Part shown: positions 1-9,087 of the stretch, piece after piece
Numbering within the stretch: position 1 is the first letter of the stretch
Layout: each line of letters begins with the position of its first letter
NCBI GenBank assembly: GCA_047975215.1
Contig: JBKEDD010000014.1
Span: forward strand, 11,333-75,332
Reading direction: 5' to 3'
Source: JAGRMG01 sp047975215
Lineage (GTDB): Bacteria > Pseudomonadota > Alphaproteobacteria > Rhodobacterales > Rhodobacteraceae
DNA: 64,000 bases
Position numbers and translations under genes: made by a program
Notes under the pieces: model-generated
Told to the model about the DNA's origin: nothing
Database searches by the model: none
The model's input: the letters and a program-made list of their open reading frames with translations, nothing else

Positions 1-1410
1 TTCGATCAGGCTGGCCGCCAGCGCCGCCAGCAGGACCACCGGCAGCACCTCCAGCACCGCGCCCAGATCGCCCGACAGGAAGGACAGCGGCCCGAACACC
101 GCGGCGGTCGTCAGGAACGAGGACATGACGCCGGGGGCCACCGCCAGAACGCCGGCGGTGACGCTGTCCAGCGTGATCCCGTCGCGGGCCGCCGCCACGG
201 CGATGGAATCCGAGATCACGATGGAATCGTCCATCACGATGCCGATTGCCATCAGCAGCGCCACCAGCGTTATCATGTTCAGCGAAAGCCCGGTCACCGC
301 CATCCAGGCGAAGGCGCCCAGAAACGCGACCGGCAGCCCCATCGCCGCCCAAATGGCAAAGCCGGGGCGGAAGAACAGGCTCATCATCGCTACGACCAGA
401 ACCAGCCCGAAAATGCCGTTCGATACCAGCATCTCAAGCCGGTCGCGGATGATGGACGTGACATCCTGCACCACCTCGACCCGCAGCGCGGGGGGCAGCG
501 CGGCGTTCTCGCGCTCGACCAGTTCGCTCAGCGAATCCAGCGCCCGCAGCGCATCGGCATCGAGCGGCTTGTGTACGCGCAGCAGCACGGCGCGTTTTCC
601 GTCTATGCGGGCGCGTTCCTCGGCGGGGCTGAAATGCACGCCGATACTCGCAATCTCGCCCAGGCTCAGCGCGGCCCCGTTGGCCAGCGTCAGCACCGGG
701 ATCGCCGCAAGCTCGGCGATGGTGCGGCGTTCCTCGGTTATGCGCATGTGCAGATCGGCACCGGGAGTCTCGAGCACGCCGGCCGGCAGATCCAGGCTTT
801 GCGCCTGAATGGCGGCTGTCAGCGCCTCGGCGGTCAGGCCGTGCTGGGCAAGGATGGCGCGGGGCACCTCGATGCGGAACTGGCGGGTGCCGAAACCGGC
901 GGTTTCGACACGCGCCACATCGGGCAGCGCGGCGATCCTGTCGGCCAGCCCGTCGGCGTAGAGGTCAAGTTCGGTTTCCGGCAAGTCGCCCGATATCGCG
1001 ACCGACGCCACCGCATCGGTACGGTGCAACTCGCGTACCACTGCCGGGTCGGCCCGGGCGGGAAAGCTGTCGATGGCGCCCACCTCGGTCCGGATGTCGT
1101 TGACGAAACGCAGCGCATTGCCGCCAGCGGCTAGGGTCGCGACCGCCCGTGCGCGGTTGTCTTGCGCCTGACAGGACAGTTCGGCCAGCCCCTCGACCGG
1201 TTGCAGCGCATCCCAGAGTGGCCGGCAGATCGCATCCTCGACATCCTGCGCAGCCGCACCGCGATATACCACGACGATTTCGGCCTCGACGGCGCGGAAA
1301 TCGGGGAATGTCTCGCGCAGCAGCGTCGGAGCGGAGAACAGTCCCGCTGCCAGGATAAGCAGCAACAGCAGGTTCGAGGCGGTCGGATGCCCGGCGAACC
1401 AGCGGATCAT
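1..1410 (-). CDS. RND efflux transporter permease (N-terminal part, cut by window edge)
   Basis: Inner-membrane proton-driven pump subunit of the AcrB/MexF type. About 470 residues are visible, starting MIRWFAGHPTASN and followed by a hydrophobic first membrane segment (residues about 12-28). A porter-domain-like periplasmic stretch comes next, then a run of membrane helices near residues 320-470 containing a GIVMDDSIV segment typical of RND helix 4. The frame is open to base 1, so the C-terminal half lies outside the window. Its ATG overlaps the adaptor gene's stop as ATGA, so the two subunits are translationally coupled. The substrate cannot be told from the sequence. Confidence 0.9.
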   Translation of the reverse strand, partial: MIRWFAGHPTASNLLLLLILAAGLFSAPTLLRETFPDFRAVEAEIVVVYRGAAAQDVEDAICRPLWDALQPVEGLAELSCQAQDNRARAVATLAAGGNALRFVNDIRTEVGAIDSFPARADPAVVRELHRTDAVASVAISGDLPETELDLYADGLADRIAALPDVARVETAGFGTRQFRIEVPRAILAQHGLTAEALTAAIQAQSLDLPAGVLETPGADLHMRITEERRTIAELAAIPVLTLANGAALSLGEIASIGVHFSPAEERARIDGKRAVLLRVHKPLDADALRALDSLSELVERENAALPPALRVEVVQDVTSIIRDRLEMLVSNGIFGLVLVVAMMSLFFRPGFAIWAAMGLPVAFLGAFAWMAVTGLSLNMITLVALLMAIGIVMDDSIVISDSIAVAAARDGITLDSVTAGVLAVAPGVMSSFLTTAAVFGPLSFLSGDLGAVLEVLPVVLLAALAASLIE

Positions 1411-2708
1411 TGCGCATCTCCGGCTGGCTCCAGCGCCATGCCCGGGATCGCGGGTGCGATATTATCGAGCACCAGAAGTTCACCGGGGGCCAGGCCGCTG
1501 TCGACAATGACAAGGCCGTCCTGGCGGAACGCTTCGCGTATCGGGCGCAGTTCCAGTTGGCCATCGCCGTCCATCACATAGACAAGTCCGCCATGCACCG
1601 CGCTGTCGGGAATCACGACCCTGTCGGCAATTTCGTGGCCGGTCAACGTCACCTCGACCTGCATGTTGGGCACCAGCGGCGGGCGCAGGGGCGGGTTGGC
1701 GCTGGCGTAGGGGTTTTCGATAGTCACCACCACGGGCACCGTGCGCGCGCGCGGGTCGAGTGCGCCCTCGACCCGGCTCACGGTTGCAGGCCAGACCTGG
1801 GTCGGGTCCGACACCAGCCGGACTTCTGCGCCGATCCGGCCGGCAGGACCGGTGCGGATGGCGGCCAGCGCGTCGCGAAACGGGTTCGTGCCGCGCAGCA
1901 GCCGCCTGAACGCGGGCAGCGGCACCTGCGCGACCGCTTCGGCGCGGCTGATGCTGTCGCCCGTCAGCAGGGTTTGGCCGATATTGACATACTGGAACCG
2001 TTCGGTCGGCACCGAGGTCACGCGCAAATCGTAGGGGGTGACGATGGCGGTGTGATCCAGATCGCGCCTTGCACGGGCCAGCGCCGCCTGCGTGCGCGCC
2101 GTCTGCGCCGCCACCCGGTCGCGGCGCGGGTCGACAAGCGAGAGCGTATTCTGCAACTCGACCACCGTGCGGCGCGCCAGCAGGGCGGCGCGCTCGGCCT
2201 CGTCGGCACGGGTCTGGGCCGCGGTTCCCTGTGCCACCAGTTCGCGTGTACGCGCCAGATCGGATTCGGATATCGCCAGGCGCGCCTTTTCCAGGTCCAG
2301 CACCCTTGCGGTGTTTTCCGCCTCGGCCTCGATCTGGGCGGACTCGGCTTTCAGCGCGGCCAGATCCGCTTCGGCCTGGGCGATGGCCAGCCGGTAATCG
2401 GCCGGGTCGATTTCCATCACCCTGGTACCTGCCGGGATCAGTTCGCCCGGTTCCAGATCGGGATGGCGCCAGAGCGCCTGGCCACGAACCTCGGCGACCG
2501 CTGCCCAGCTTTCGGCGGCGCGGATGTTGCCCCAGCCCCGGGCCAGCGGGCGAACGGTCCGAGGCTCGATGCGTTCGATCCTTACGGCGAGTCCGGCCGG
2601 AGCGGCATCCGTGCGGGCCGGTTCGGGTGCGTTGCGCACGAACCAGACAGCAGCGGCGAGTCCGACCGCCACCGGCGGTATCAACCAAAGAGCGGACAGT
2701 CGGCTCAT
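1407..2708 (-). CDS. RND efflux periplasmic adaptor (membrane fusion protein)
   Basis: Adaptor linking the RND permease to an outer-membrane channel. The 433-residue protein has an N-terminal membrane anchor (residues about 5-21), a lipoyl/barrel segment, and a long Ala/Glu/Arg-rich coiled-coil hairpin (about 100-190). A beta-barrel region and a C-terminal domain with VVIPDSAVHGG follow, the usual MFP order. I chose the ATG at 2708 because a GGGAG ribosome site lies about 10 nt upstream and the anchor then starts at residue 5. An earlier in-frame ATG at 2747 would add 13 residues unlike the family. No outer-membrane channel gene is in the window. Confidence 0.88.
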   Translation of the reverse strand: MSRLSALWLIPPVAVGLAAAVWFVRNAPEPARTDAAPAGLAVRIERIEPRTVRPLARGWGNIRAAESWAAVAEVRGQALWRHPDLEPGELIPAGTRVMEIDPADYRLAIAQAEADLAALKAESAQIEAEAENTARVLDLEKARLAISESDLARTRELVAQGTAAQTRADEAERAALLARRTVVELQNTLSLVDPRRDRVAAQTARTQAALARARRDLDHTAIVTPYDLRVTSVPTERFQYVNIGQTLLTGDSISRAEAVAQVPLPAFRRLLRGTNPFRDALAAIRTGPAGRIGAEVRLVSDPTQVWPATVSRVEGALDPRARTVPVVVTIENPYASANPPLRPPLVPNMQVEVTLTGHEIADRVVIPDSAVHGGLVYVMDGDGQLELRPIREAFRQDGLVIVDSGLAPGELLVLDNIAPAIPGMALEPAGDAQ

Positions 2709-2791
2709 GTTCGGGTTCTCCCGGCAATTGCAACGGTCCCGGGACATGCCCCGGCGGGCGCGATCGGACGCTTCGTGCGGCGGCGCCGGCG

Positions 2792-2820
2792 TTGACAGTA
2801 TCGCAGGGCGAATATAGTTA
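2792..2820 (+). promoter_or_regulatory. Possible sigma-70 promoter for the small membrane protein
   Basis: A perfect TTGACA (2792-2797) is followed by TATAGT (2813-2818, 15 nt spacing) or TAGTTA (2815-2820, 17 nt spacing). It lies about 45 nt before the ATG at 2865, in the divergent gap between the efflux adaptor and this gene. Seen by eye only; neither -10 is ideal in both sequence and spacing. Confidence 0.45.
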
Positions 2821-2864
2821 GCAAGAGGTCACTAGCGGGTCGCGACATTCGCCGGAGTTGCAGC

Positions 2865-3245
2865 ATGGGCAAACCCAAGATCAGCACGAAACTGCGCATC
2901 GCGGCCGCTGTTGCCGTGGTTTTCGGCGTCCTCACCGTGTTGTCGGGGGGGCGCGCGCTGTTTGGCGGCGCGGATATGGGCGCGGTGGTGCCTTTCGTGC
3001 TGTGGTTCAATTTCCTCGCCGGATTCGTCTATGTGATCGCCGGTCTGGGGCTTTGGGCGGGGCGGCCCTGGGCGGGGCGGCTGTCGCTGGCGATTCTGGT
3101 CGCGACCGCTCTGATCTTTGCGGCTTTCGGGTTGCACGTGATGCGGGGCGGCGCCCACGAGGTGCGAACGATCGGTGCGATGACCGTCCGCACGGCCGTC
3201 TGGGCGGTGATATCGTGGCTGTCGATTGGCGCGTTTCGGCGCTGA
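2865..3245 (+). CDS. Small four-helix membrane protein, function unknown
   Basis: A 126-residue, strongly hydrophobic protein with about four membrane segments (around residues 11-30, 40-62, 66-86 and 103-122) and a short basic N-terminus (MGKPKISTKLR). I do not recognise a named family with certainty. A GGAG ribosome site sits about 7 nt before the ATG. It is divergent from the efflux adaptor gene and lies upstream of murI on the same strand, but nothing in the sequence links it to either function. Confidence 0.75.
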   Translation: MGKPKISTKLRIAAAVAVVFGVLTVLSGGRALFGGADMGAVVPFVLWFNFLAGFVYVIAGLGLWAGRPWAGRLSLAILVATALIFAAFGLHVMRGGAHEVRTIGAMTVRTAVWAVISWLSIGAFRR

Positions 3246-3372
3246 CGCCCCGGGAAATCCAATCGGAGACGCGCGCAAATGCGCATGGATTCCGGGCACG
3301 TTCCGGCGTATGAGCGTCGCCAACGCCGGCCCGGCAATTCCGCCTGGTACCGGCAGCGACGGGAAGCGGGCG

Positions 3373-4182
3373 ATGGCGGTTGGAATATTCGATTCGGGGC
3401 TGGGCGGGCTGAGCGTCCTGAACTGCGTGCAGCGCAAGCTTCCCGATGTCGAGTTCATCTATTTCGGCGATAACGCCAACGCGCCCTACGGGGTGCGCGA
3501 TGCCGATGACGTGTTCGCGCTGACGGTGAGCGCGGTGAACCGGCTGTGGGATGCCGGCTGCGATCTGGTGATCCTGGCGTGCAACACCGCCAGTGCCGCC
3601 GCGTTGCGCCGCATGCAGGAAGGCGGGCTGCCGCCGGGCAAGCGGGTCCTGGGCGTGTTCGTGCCGCTGATCGAGGCGCTGACCGAACGGCAATGGGGCG
3701 ACAATTCGCCGCCGCGCGAGGTTGCGGTACAGCATGTGGCGCTGTTCGCGACCCCGGCCACGGTGGCCAGCCGTGCGTTTCAGCGCGAACTGGCCTTTCG
3801 CGCGATCGGCGTCGATGTCGAGGCGCAGTCCTGCGGCGGCGTCGTGGACGCCATAGAGGATGGCGACATGATCCTCGCCGAGGCGCTGGTGCGCGGCCAT
3901 GTCGATGCGCTGAAGCGCAAGATGCCCGCGCCACAGGCCGCGATTCTCGGCTGCACGCACTATCCTCTGGTGGAACAGGTGTTTCAGGATGCGCTGGGGC
4001 CGGGGGTGCAGGTGTTCAGCCAGGGCGAGATCGTGGCCGCCAGCCTTGCCGACTATCTGGGCCGGCATCCCGACATGCTGGGGCAGGGGACAGCGGGGTA
4101 CCTGACGACGGGCGACCCACGCCGCGTCAGTGACCGCGCGACGCAGTTCCTGCGACGACCGATCGCGTTTTCCGCGGCGTGA
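3373..4182 (+). CDS. murI: Glutamate racemase
   Basis: Interconverts L- and D-glutamate to supply D-Glu for peptidoglycan. The 269-residue protein shows the family hallmarks: FDSGLGG at residues 6-12, first catalytic cysteine C70 in LACNTAS, and the second, C194, in GCTHYPL. The start at 3373 (MAVGIFDSG) is preferred because family members begin right before the DSGLGG motif. An in-frame ATG at 3310 would add 21 Pro/Gly-rich residues. The ribosome site is weak (GGAAG about 9 nt upstream). argC follows on the same strand. Confidence 0.93.
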   Translation: MAVGIFDSGLGGLSVLNCVQRKLPDVEFIYFGDNANAPYGVRDADDVFALTVSAVNRLWDAGCDLVILACNTASAAALRRMQEGGLPPGKRVLGVFVPLIEALTERQWGDNSPPREVAVQHVALFATPATVASRAFQRELAFRAIGVDVEAQSCGGVVDAIEDGDMILAEALVRGHVDALKRKMPAPQAAILGCTHYPLVEQVFQDALGPGVQVFSQGEIVAASLADYLGRHPDMLGQGTAGYLTTGDPRRVSDRATQFLRRPIAFSAA

Positions 4183-4263
4183 CGTGTGGGGGGCGGTTTC
4201 GCGAAGACCCCCAGCAAGACCAGACGAGACAAACGGCAACAACTCAACATCATGAGGTCCGAC

Positions 4264-5292
4264 ATGACCCACAGGATAGCAATTCTTGGCGCCAGCGGAT
4301 ATACCGGCGCCGAGCTTGTGCGGCTGATCGCGCAACATCCGAACATGGAGATCGCCGCGCTTTCGGGCGAACGCAAGGCCGGCATGACCATGGCCGAGGT
4401 GTTCCCGCATCTGCGCCATATGTCGTTGCCCGCGCTGTGCCGTATCGACGAGATCGACTTTGCGGGCATCGATCTGTGTTTCTGCGCGCTGCCGCACAAG
4501 ACCAGCCAGGAAGTTATCCGCGACCTGCCCGCGACCCTGAAGGTCGTCGATCTCAGCGCCGATTTCCGCCTGCGCGACCCGGCGGCCTACAAGCAGTGGT
4601 ATGGTAACGACCATGCCGCGCCGGAATGTCAGACCGAGGCGGTCTACGGGCTGACCGAATTCTACCGCGACGAGATTCGCGCCGCCCGCCTGGTCGCCGG
4701 GACCGGGTGCAACGCGGCGACCGGGCAATATGCACTGCGGCCGCTGATTTCGGCCGGCGTGATAGACCTGGACGAGATCGTTCTGGACCTGAAATGCGCG
4801 GTTTCGGGCGCCGGGCGGTCGCTGAAGGAAAACCTGCTGCATGCCGAGTTGAGCGAGGGCTACAACGCCTATTCCTACGGCGGCACGCACCGGCATCTGG
4901 GCGAATTCGACCAGGAGTTCAGCAAGCTGGCGGGGCGGCCGGTGCGGGTGCAGTTCACGCCGCACCTGATACCGGCAAACCGCGGCATCCTCGGCACCGT
5001 CTATGTCCGGGGCGATGCGCGGCGGGTATACGACATCCTTTGTGCCGCGTATGAGCCCGAGCCGTTCATCACGATGCTGCCGTTTGGCGAGGCGCCCAGT
5101 ACGCATCATGTGCGGGGCTCGAACTTCTGCCATATCGGCGTGGCCGCCGACCGGATCGAGGGCCGCGCGATCGTCTTCGCGGCGCTGGATAACCTGACAA
5201 AAGGTAGCAGCGGGCAGGCCTTGCAGAACGCTAACCTGATGCTAGGTGAGCAGGAGACGCAGGGGCTGACCATGGCCCCGCTGTTCCCGTGA
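4264..5292 (+). CDS. argC: N-acetyl-gamma-glutamyl-phosphate reductase
   Basis: NADPH-dependent third step of arginine synthesis. The 342-residue protein starts MTHRIAILGASGYTG, with the Rossmann glycine motif at residues 9-15. It carries the catalytic cysteine C149 in GTGCNAA and a HLIPANRG segment in the C-terminal half. The start at 4264 places the dinucleotide-binding loop at the very N-terminus, as usual; an upstream in-frame start would add 26 residues. argD and argF lie 27 kb away, so the arginine genes are split. ccmE follows 14 bp later. Confidence 0.95.
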   Translation: MTHRIAILGASGYTGAELVRLIAQHPNMEIAALSGERKAGMTMAEVFPHLRHMSLPALCRIDEIDFAGIDLCFCALPHKTSQEVIRDLPATLKVVDLSADFRLRDPAAYKQWYGNDHAAPECQTEAVYGLTEFYRDEIRAARLVAGTGCNAATGQYALRPLISAGVIDLDEIVLDLKCAVSGAGRSLKENLLHAELSEGYNAYSYGGTHRHLGEFDQEFSKLAGRPVRVQFTPHLIPANRGILGTVYVRGDARRVYDILCAAYEPEPFITMLPFGEAPSTHHVRGSNFCHIGVAADRIEGRAIVFAALDNLTKGSSGQALQNANLMLGEQETQGLTMAPLFP

Positions 5293-5306
5293 CCCGGAGG
5301 GGTACG

Positions 5307-5753
5307 ATGAAATCACTGAAGAAACAACGCCGGATACAGGTGATCGTGCTTGCCGCGGTGGCGCTGACGGTGGCCACCGGCCTGATCGGATACGCGATGC
5401 GTGACGGCATCAACTTTTTCCGCGCGCCCAGCCAGATCGTCGCCGAACCGCCCGAGGCGGACGAGGTGTTCCGCTTGGGCGGGCTGGTCGAGGAAGGAAC
5501 GCTGGTGCGCGGTCAGGGCGAGACGGTGACATTCGCCGTGACCGATGGCGGCGCCAGCATCCCGGTCAGCTTTACCGGGGTGCTGCCCGATCTGTTTGAC
5601 GAGAACCAGGGCATGATCGGCACCGGACGATACATCAATGGTGTTTTTGAAGCCACTGAAATCCTTGCAAAACATGACGAGGATTATGTGCCAAAAGAGG
5701 TCGTGGATGCGCTGAAGGAACAGGGCGTCTACCAGGAGCCCGGCGACAGTTGA
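5307..5753 (+). CDS. ccmE: Cytochrome c maturation heme chaperone CcmE
   Basis: Periplasmic membrane-anchored carrier that binds heme covalently and hands it to the CcmF/H ligase. The 148-residue protein has an N-terminal anchor (about 11-31), a small OB-fold domain and the motif HDEDYVPKEV, with heme-binding H123 and Y127. The start at 5307 has a GGAGG site 6 nt upstream. An in-frame GTG at 5289 is less likely. It is separated from ccmF by the endolysin/holin pair. ccmA, B, C, D, G and I are not in the window. Confidence 0.95.
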   Translation: MKSLKKQRRIQVIVLAAVALTVATGLIGYAMRDGINFFRAPSQIVAEPPEADEVFRLGGLVEEGTLVRGQGETVTFAVTDGGASIPVSFTGVLPDLFDENQGMIGTGRYINGVFEATEILAKHDEDYVPKEVVDALKEQGVYQEPGDS

Positions 5754-5842
5754 TGCCGCCGGACGGGGCAACGCTCGCCCCGGTCGGGCCGTGTTAACCA
5801 GTTGCAGGCAGCGTTTCGCGCAAACCTGACGGGGGAGCGCGG

Positions 5843-6454
5843 ATGCAGACGGTACGGCAGATCGCAAGACAGATCGTGGAGCGCGAGGGCGGGTTTGTCG
5901 ATGACCCCGACGACCCGGGCGGGGCGACGAAACACGGCGTCACGCTTGGCACCATGCGGCGGCTGGGGATGGATCTGACCGGCGATGGCGCGGTGGGCAT
6001 CGCCGATCTGGCGGCACTAAGCCCCGAGCAGGCGGCCGATATCTTCGTTACGCACTATTTCGAACGCCCGCGCATCGCAGAGATGCCCGCGGCGTTGCAG
6101 CCCTCGCTTTTCGACATGTATGTGAATGCGGGTGCAAACGCGGTGAAGATCCTGCAACGGCTGCTTCGCGAAATGGGCTTTGACGTGTCCGTCGATGGCG
6201 TCATCGGGCCGCGGACGCTTGCGGCGGCTGGAAGCGCGGCGGTGCCCGACGCGGTTGCGCTTTGCGATGCCTATGGCGTGGCGCGGCGCAACTACTATTT
6301 CCGCCTCGCTGATCGCCGTCCGGCCAGCCGAAAATATGTCCGTACCCGGGCCGGGGGCAAGGGCGGCTGGATTCTGCGCGCCGAGAGCTTTCTGTCGCCG
6401 CGCTATCATCTGAGCGAGGCGGCGTTCCGCCAGAGGGTCGCGGCATGGGACTGA
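5843..6454 (+). CDS. GTA-type endolysin (GH108 N-acetylmuramidase with peptidoglycan-binding domain)
   Basis: Cleaves peptidoglycan glycan strands to lyse the cell. The N-terminus carries the GH108 signature EGGFVDDPDDPGGATKHGVT, with E15 the expected catalytic acid. The C-terminal half resembles the small peptidoglycan-binding domain that accompanies GH108 enzymes. The 203-residue length fits. A strong GGGGGAG site lies 6 nt before the ATG. It overlaps the next gene, a GTA-type holin, by 10 bp, which makes a classic endolysin/holin pair. In Rhodobacter capsulatus such a remote pair releases gene transfer agent particles. That role here is inferred, because no GTA structural genes are in the window. 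Confidence 0.85.
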   Translation: MQTVRQIARQIVEREGGFVDDPDDPGGATKHGVTLGTMRRLGMDLTGDGAVGIADLAALSPEQAADIFVTHYFERPRIAEMPAALQPSLFDMYVNAGANAVKILQRLLREMGFDVSVDGVIGPRTLAAAGSAAVPDAVALCDAYGVARRNYYFRLADRRPASRKYVRTRAGGKGGWILRAESFLSPRYHLSEAAFRQRVAAWD

Positions 6455-7023
6455 TCGTCGATGTTCTGGGCCTGCTGTTCGGCGGGGGGCGCAACGTGCT
6501 GCGCGAAACCGCACAGGTGTTCGGTGAAAACGTCGAGGCCGGGGCCGAGCGGGCGCGCCAGGCACAAGCTCAGGCGATGGCCCAGTACGGGGCCGAATTC
6601 GCGGCGCCGCGCGCCGGCCGTTTCGACCGTTTCATGGATGGGCTGAACCGGCTGCCGCGCCCGGCGCTGGCGTTCGGTATTCTCGGCCTGTTCGTCGCGG
6701 CGATGGTGGATCCGCTGTGGTTTGCCGCCCGGATGCAGGGGCTGGCGCTGGTGCCCGAGCCCCTGTGGTGGCTGCTTGGGGTGATCGTGTCGTTCTATTT
6801 CGGGGCGCGCCACCAGATGAAGGCGCAGAATCTGCAACGCGACATCGCCGCCACCATGGCACGGGCACCGCTGGCGACGGCCAATATCGCCACGCTGCGC
6901 GCAATGCGCCATGACAGCCCCGGCGCGGCCGATGCCGGGCCCGATGCGCGACTGGCGCTGGCCGCGACGGATCCCGATGCGAACCCCGCTCTCGAGGACT
7001 GGCGCGCGCTGCGGCGGGGGTGA
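6445..7023 (+). CDS. GTA-type holin, three-helix family
   Basis: Predicted inner-membrane pore protein that lets the endolysin reach the wall. The 192-residue protein has an amphipathic N-terminal region, then two or three closely spaced membrane segments (about 71-86 and 100-120). A YFGARHQMK motif follows and a polar Ala/Asp-rich tail ends it. This matches my knowledge of the holin family assigned to gene-transfer-agent release in Rhodobacterales. It starts inside the endolysin gene (10 bp overlap), so the two are co-translated. ccmF begins 96 bp downstream. Confidence 0.8.
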   Translation: MGLIVDVLGLLFGGGRNVLRETAQVFGENVEAGAERARQAQAQAMAQYGAEFAAPRAGRFDRFMDGLNRLPRPALAFGILGLFVAAMVDPLWFAARMQGLALVPEPLWWLLGVIVSFYFGARHQMKAQNLQRDIAATMARAPLATANIATLRAMRHDSPGAADAGPDARLALAATDPDANPALEDWRALRRG

Positions 7024-7119
7024 CGGCGCCCGCGGCCGGCGGGCGGGTTGCGACAATGTGATCGGCGGCAAGCCGGGAAAGCCATTGGCCCCGTCCCGAC
7101 GCGGCAGTATACAGCCGCC

Positions 7120-9087
7120 ATGATTACCGAACTCGGTCACTTCGCACTCGTCCTGGCCTTCATGGTCGCGCTGGTTCAGACATTCGTGCCGCTGATCGGT
7201 GCGCACCGGCGATGGCAGGGCTGGATGGCCCTGGCCGAACCCGCGGCCACCGCGCAGTTCCTGCTGGTCGCGATGGCCTTCGCGGCGCTGACCTGGGCGT
7301 TCGTGACCTCGGATTTCTCGCTTCGGCTGGTGGTTCTCAACAGCCATTCGGCGAAACCGATGCTGTACAAGATCACCGGCGTCTGGGGCAACCACGAGGG
7401 GTCGGTTCTGCTCTGGGTGCTGATCGTGGCCCTGTTCGGGGCGACGGCGGCCTGGTTCGGGGCCGGGTTGCCGCCGACGCTGAAGGCCCGCGTGCTGGCG
7501 GTGCAAGGTTCGATCGGGGCGGCGTTCCTGGGTTTCGTGCTGTTCACCTCGAACCCGTTCGAGCGGCTGGAGGTGGCCCCCTTCGACGGGCAGGGGCTGA
7601 ACCCGCTGTTGCAGGATCCAGGCCTCGCGTTTCATCCGCCGTTTCTCTATCTCGGTTATGTCGGTCTCAGCATGGCGTTCTCCTTTGCCGTGGCGGCGCT
7701 GATCGAGGGCCGGGTCGATGCGGCGTGGGCGCGCTGGGTGCGGCCCTGGACGCTGGCCGCCTGGGTCTTCCTGACCGTGGGCATCGCGCTGGGTTCGTGG
7801 TGGGCCTATTACGAACTGGGCTGGGGCGGGTTCTGGTTCTGGGATCCGGTGGAAAACGCCTCGTTCATGCCCTGGCTTCTGGCGGCGGCCCTGCTGCATT
7901 CGGCAATCGTGGTGGAAAAGCGCGAATCGCTGAAAAGCTGGACCATCCTTCTGGCGATCCTGGCTTTCGGGTTCTCGCTGATCGGCACGTTCATCGTGCG
8001 CTCGGGCCTTCTGACATCGGTGCACGCCTTTGCCAGCGATCCCCGGCGCGGGGTGTTCATCCTGGCCCTGCTGGTATTGTTCACCGGCGGCGCGCTGACC
8101 CTGTTCGCGGCACGCGCCCGGGCAATGGAGGCGCGCGGCGTTTTCGGTCTGGTCAGCCGCGAAAGCGCGCTGGTGGTCAACAACATCCTGCTGGCGGTCA
8201 GTTGTTTCGTGGTGTTCTTCGGAACCATGTGGCCGATCGCGGCAGAGATGTTCTTTGACCGCAAGCTGAGCGTCGGCGCGCCCTATTTCAATGCCGCCTT
8301 CACGCCCTTCATGGTGGTGCTGGGGCTGGTGCTGCCGGTTGGCGCGATGCTGCCCTGGAAGCGGGGACGGCTGGGCCGGGTCATCTGGTCGCTGCGCTAT
8401 GCCGGGATGCTGGCGGTGGCGCTGGCCGCCCTGGTCTGGGCGATGCAGGCCGACAAGACCGCGCTGGGTCCGGTGGGTCTGCTGGTCGGATCCTGGGTGG
8501 TGTTCGGCGCGCTGGTCGATCTGTGGTCGCGCACCGGGCGCGGTTCGGGCCGGCTGCTGAGGCTGCGGCGGCTGCCGCGCGCCGACTGGGGCAAGGCGGT
8601 GGCGCATTGCGGCCTGGGCGTCACGATCTTCGCCATTGCCGGGCTGACCGCATGGGAAGTCGAGGATATCCGTGTGACCCGGATCGGCCAGCCCTTCGAG
8701 GTGGGCGGTTTCACCCTGACCCTGGACAAGGTCGAACAGGTACAGGGGCCGAACTATGTCTCGACCATGGGTTTCGTGAGTCTCGACAAGAACGGCAGGC
8801 GGCAGGCGGTGCTGCGTCCCGAGAAGCGCGACTATTCGGTAAGCCGGATGCCGACCACCGAGGCCGCGATCGACTACCGGTTCCTGCGCGATGTCTATGT
8901 GGTGATCGGCGATGCTCAGGATGACGGAAGTTGGGCCATGCGCACCTATATCAAACCGCTGGCGAACTGGATCTGGGGCGGCTGCCTGTTGATGGCACTT
9001 GGCGGATTGCTGAGCCTGAGCGACCGCCGCTTCCGCGTGGCTGCGGGGTCGCGGCGCGCGCGGGCGGCCGGGGTGGCGGCCGAATGA
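7120..9087 (+). CDS. ccmF: Heme lyase CcmF, cytochrome c maturation
   Basis: Large inner-membrane subunit of the ligase that attaches heme to apocytochrome c. The 655-residue protein has many membrane helices and the WWD heme-handling motif (WGGFWFWDPVENASF, about residues 234-248). A long periplasmic loop lies near the C-terminus. The start at 7120 (MITELGHFALVLA) matches the family; the upstream in-frame extension is charged and unlike CcmF. Its stop overlaps the ccmH start as ATGA. The gap after the holin gene (7024-7119) shows no clear promoter. Confidence 0.95.
   Translation: MITELGHFALVLAFMVALVQTFVPLIGAHRRWQGWMALAEPAATAQFLLVAMAFAALTWAFVTSDFSLRLVVLNSHSAKPMLYKITGVWGNHEGSVLLWVLIVALFGATAAWFGAGLPPTLKARVLAVQGSIGAAFLGFVLFTSNPFERLEVAPFDGQGLNPLLQDPGLAFHPPFLYLGYVGLSMAFSFAVAALIEGRVDAAWARWVRPWTLAAWVFLTVGIALGSWWAYYELGWGGFWFWDPVENASFMPWLLAAALLHSAIVVEKRESLKSWTILLAILAFGFSLIGTFIVRSGLLTSVHAFASDPRRGVFILALLVLFTGGALTLFAARARAMEARGVFGLVSRESALVVNNILLAVSCFVVFFGTMWPIAAEMFFDRKLSVGAPYFNAAFTPFMVVLGLVLPVGAMLPWKRGRLGRVIWSLRYAGMLAVALAALVWAMQADKTALGPVGLLVGSWVVFGALVDLWSRTGRGSGRLLRLRRLPRADWGKAVAHCGLGVTIFAIAGLTAWEVEDIRVTRIGQPFEVGGFTLTLDKVEQVQGPNYVSTMGFVSLDKNGRRQAVLRPEKRDYSVSRMPTTEAAIDYRFLRDVYVVIGDAQDDGSWAMRTYIKPLANWIWGGCLLMALGGLLSLSDRRFRVAAGSRRARAAGVAAE

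Noticed and set aside
3007..5133. A 708-codon open frame antisense to murI and argC
   Set aside because: It mirrors the third-position GC bias of the real genes on the plus strand, and the encoded protein is His/Arg/Gln-rich without any domain.
5754..5842. A CtrA-type site or terminator between ccmE and the endolysin gene
   Set aside because: A small GGGGC/GCCCC stem and a GTTAAC are present, but there is no TTAA-N7-TTAA pair and no T-run, so neither call is supported.
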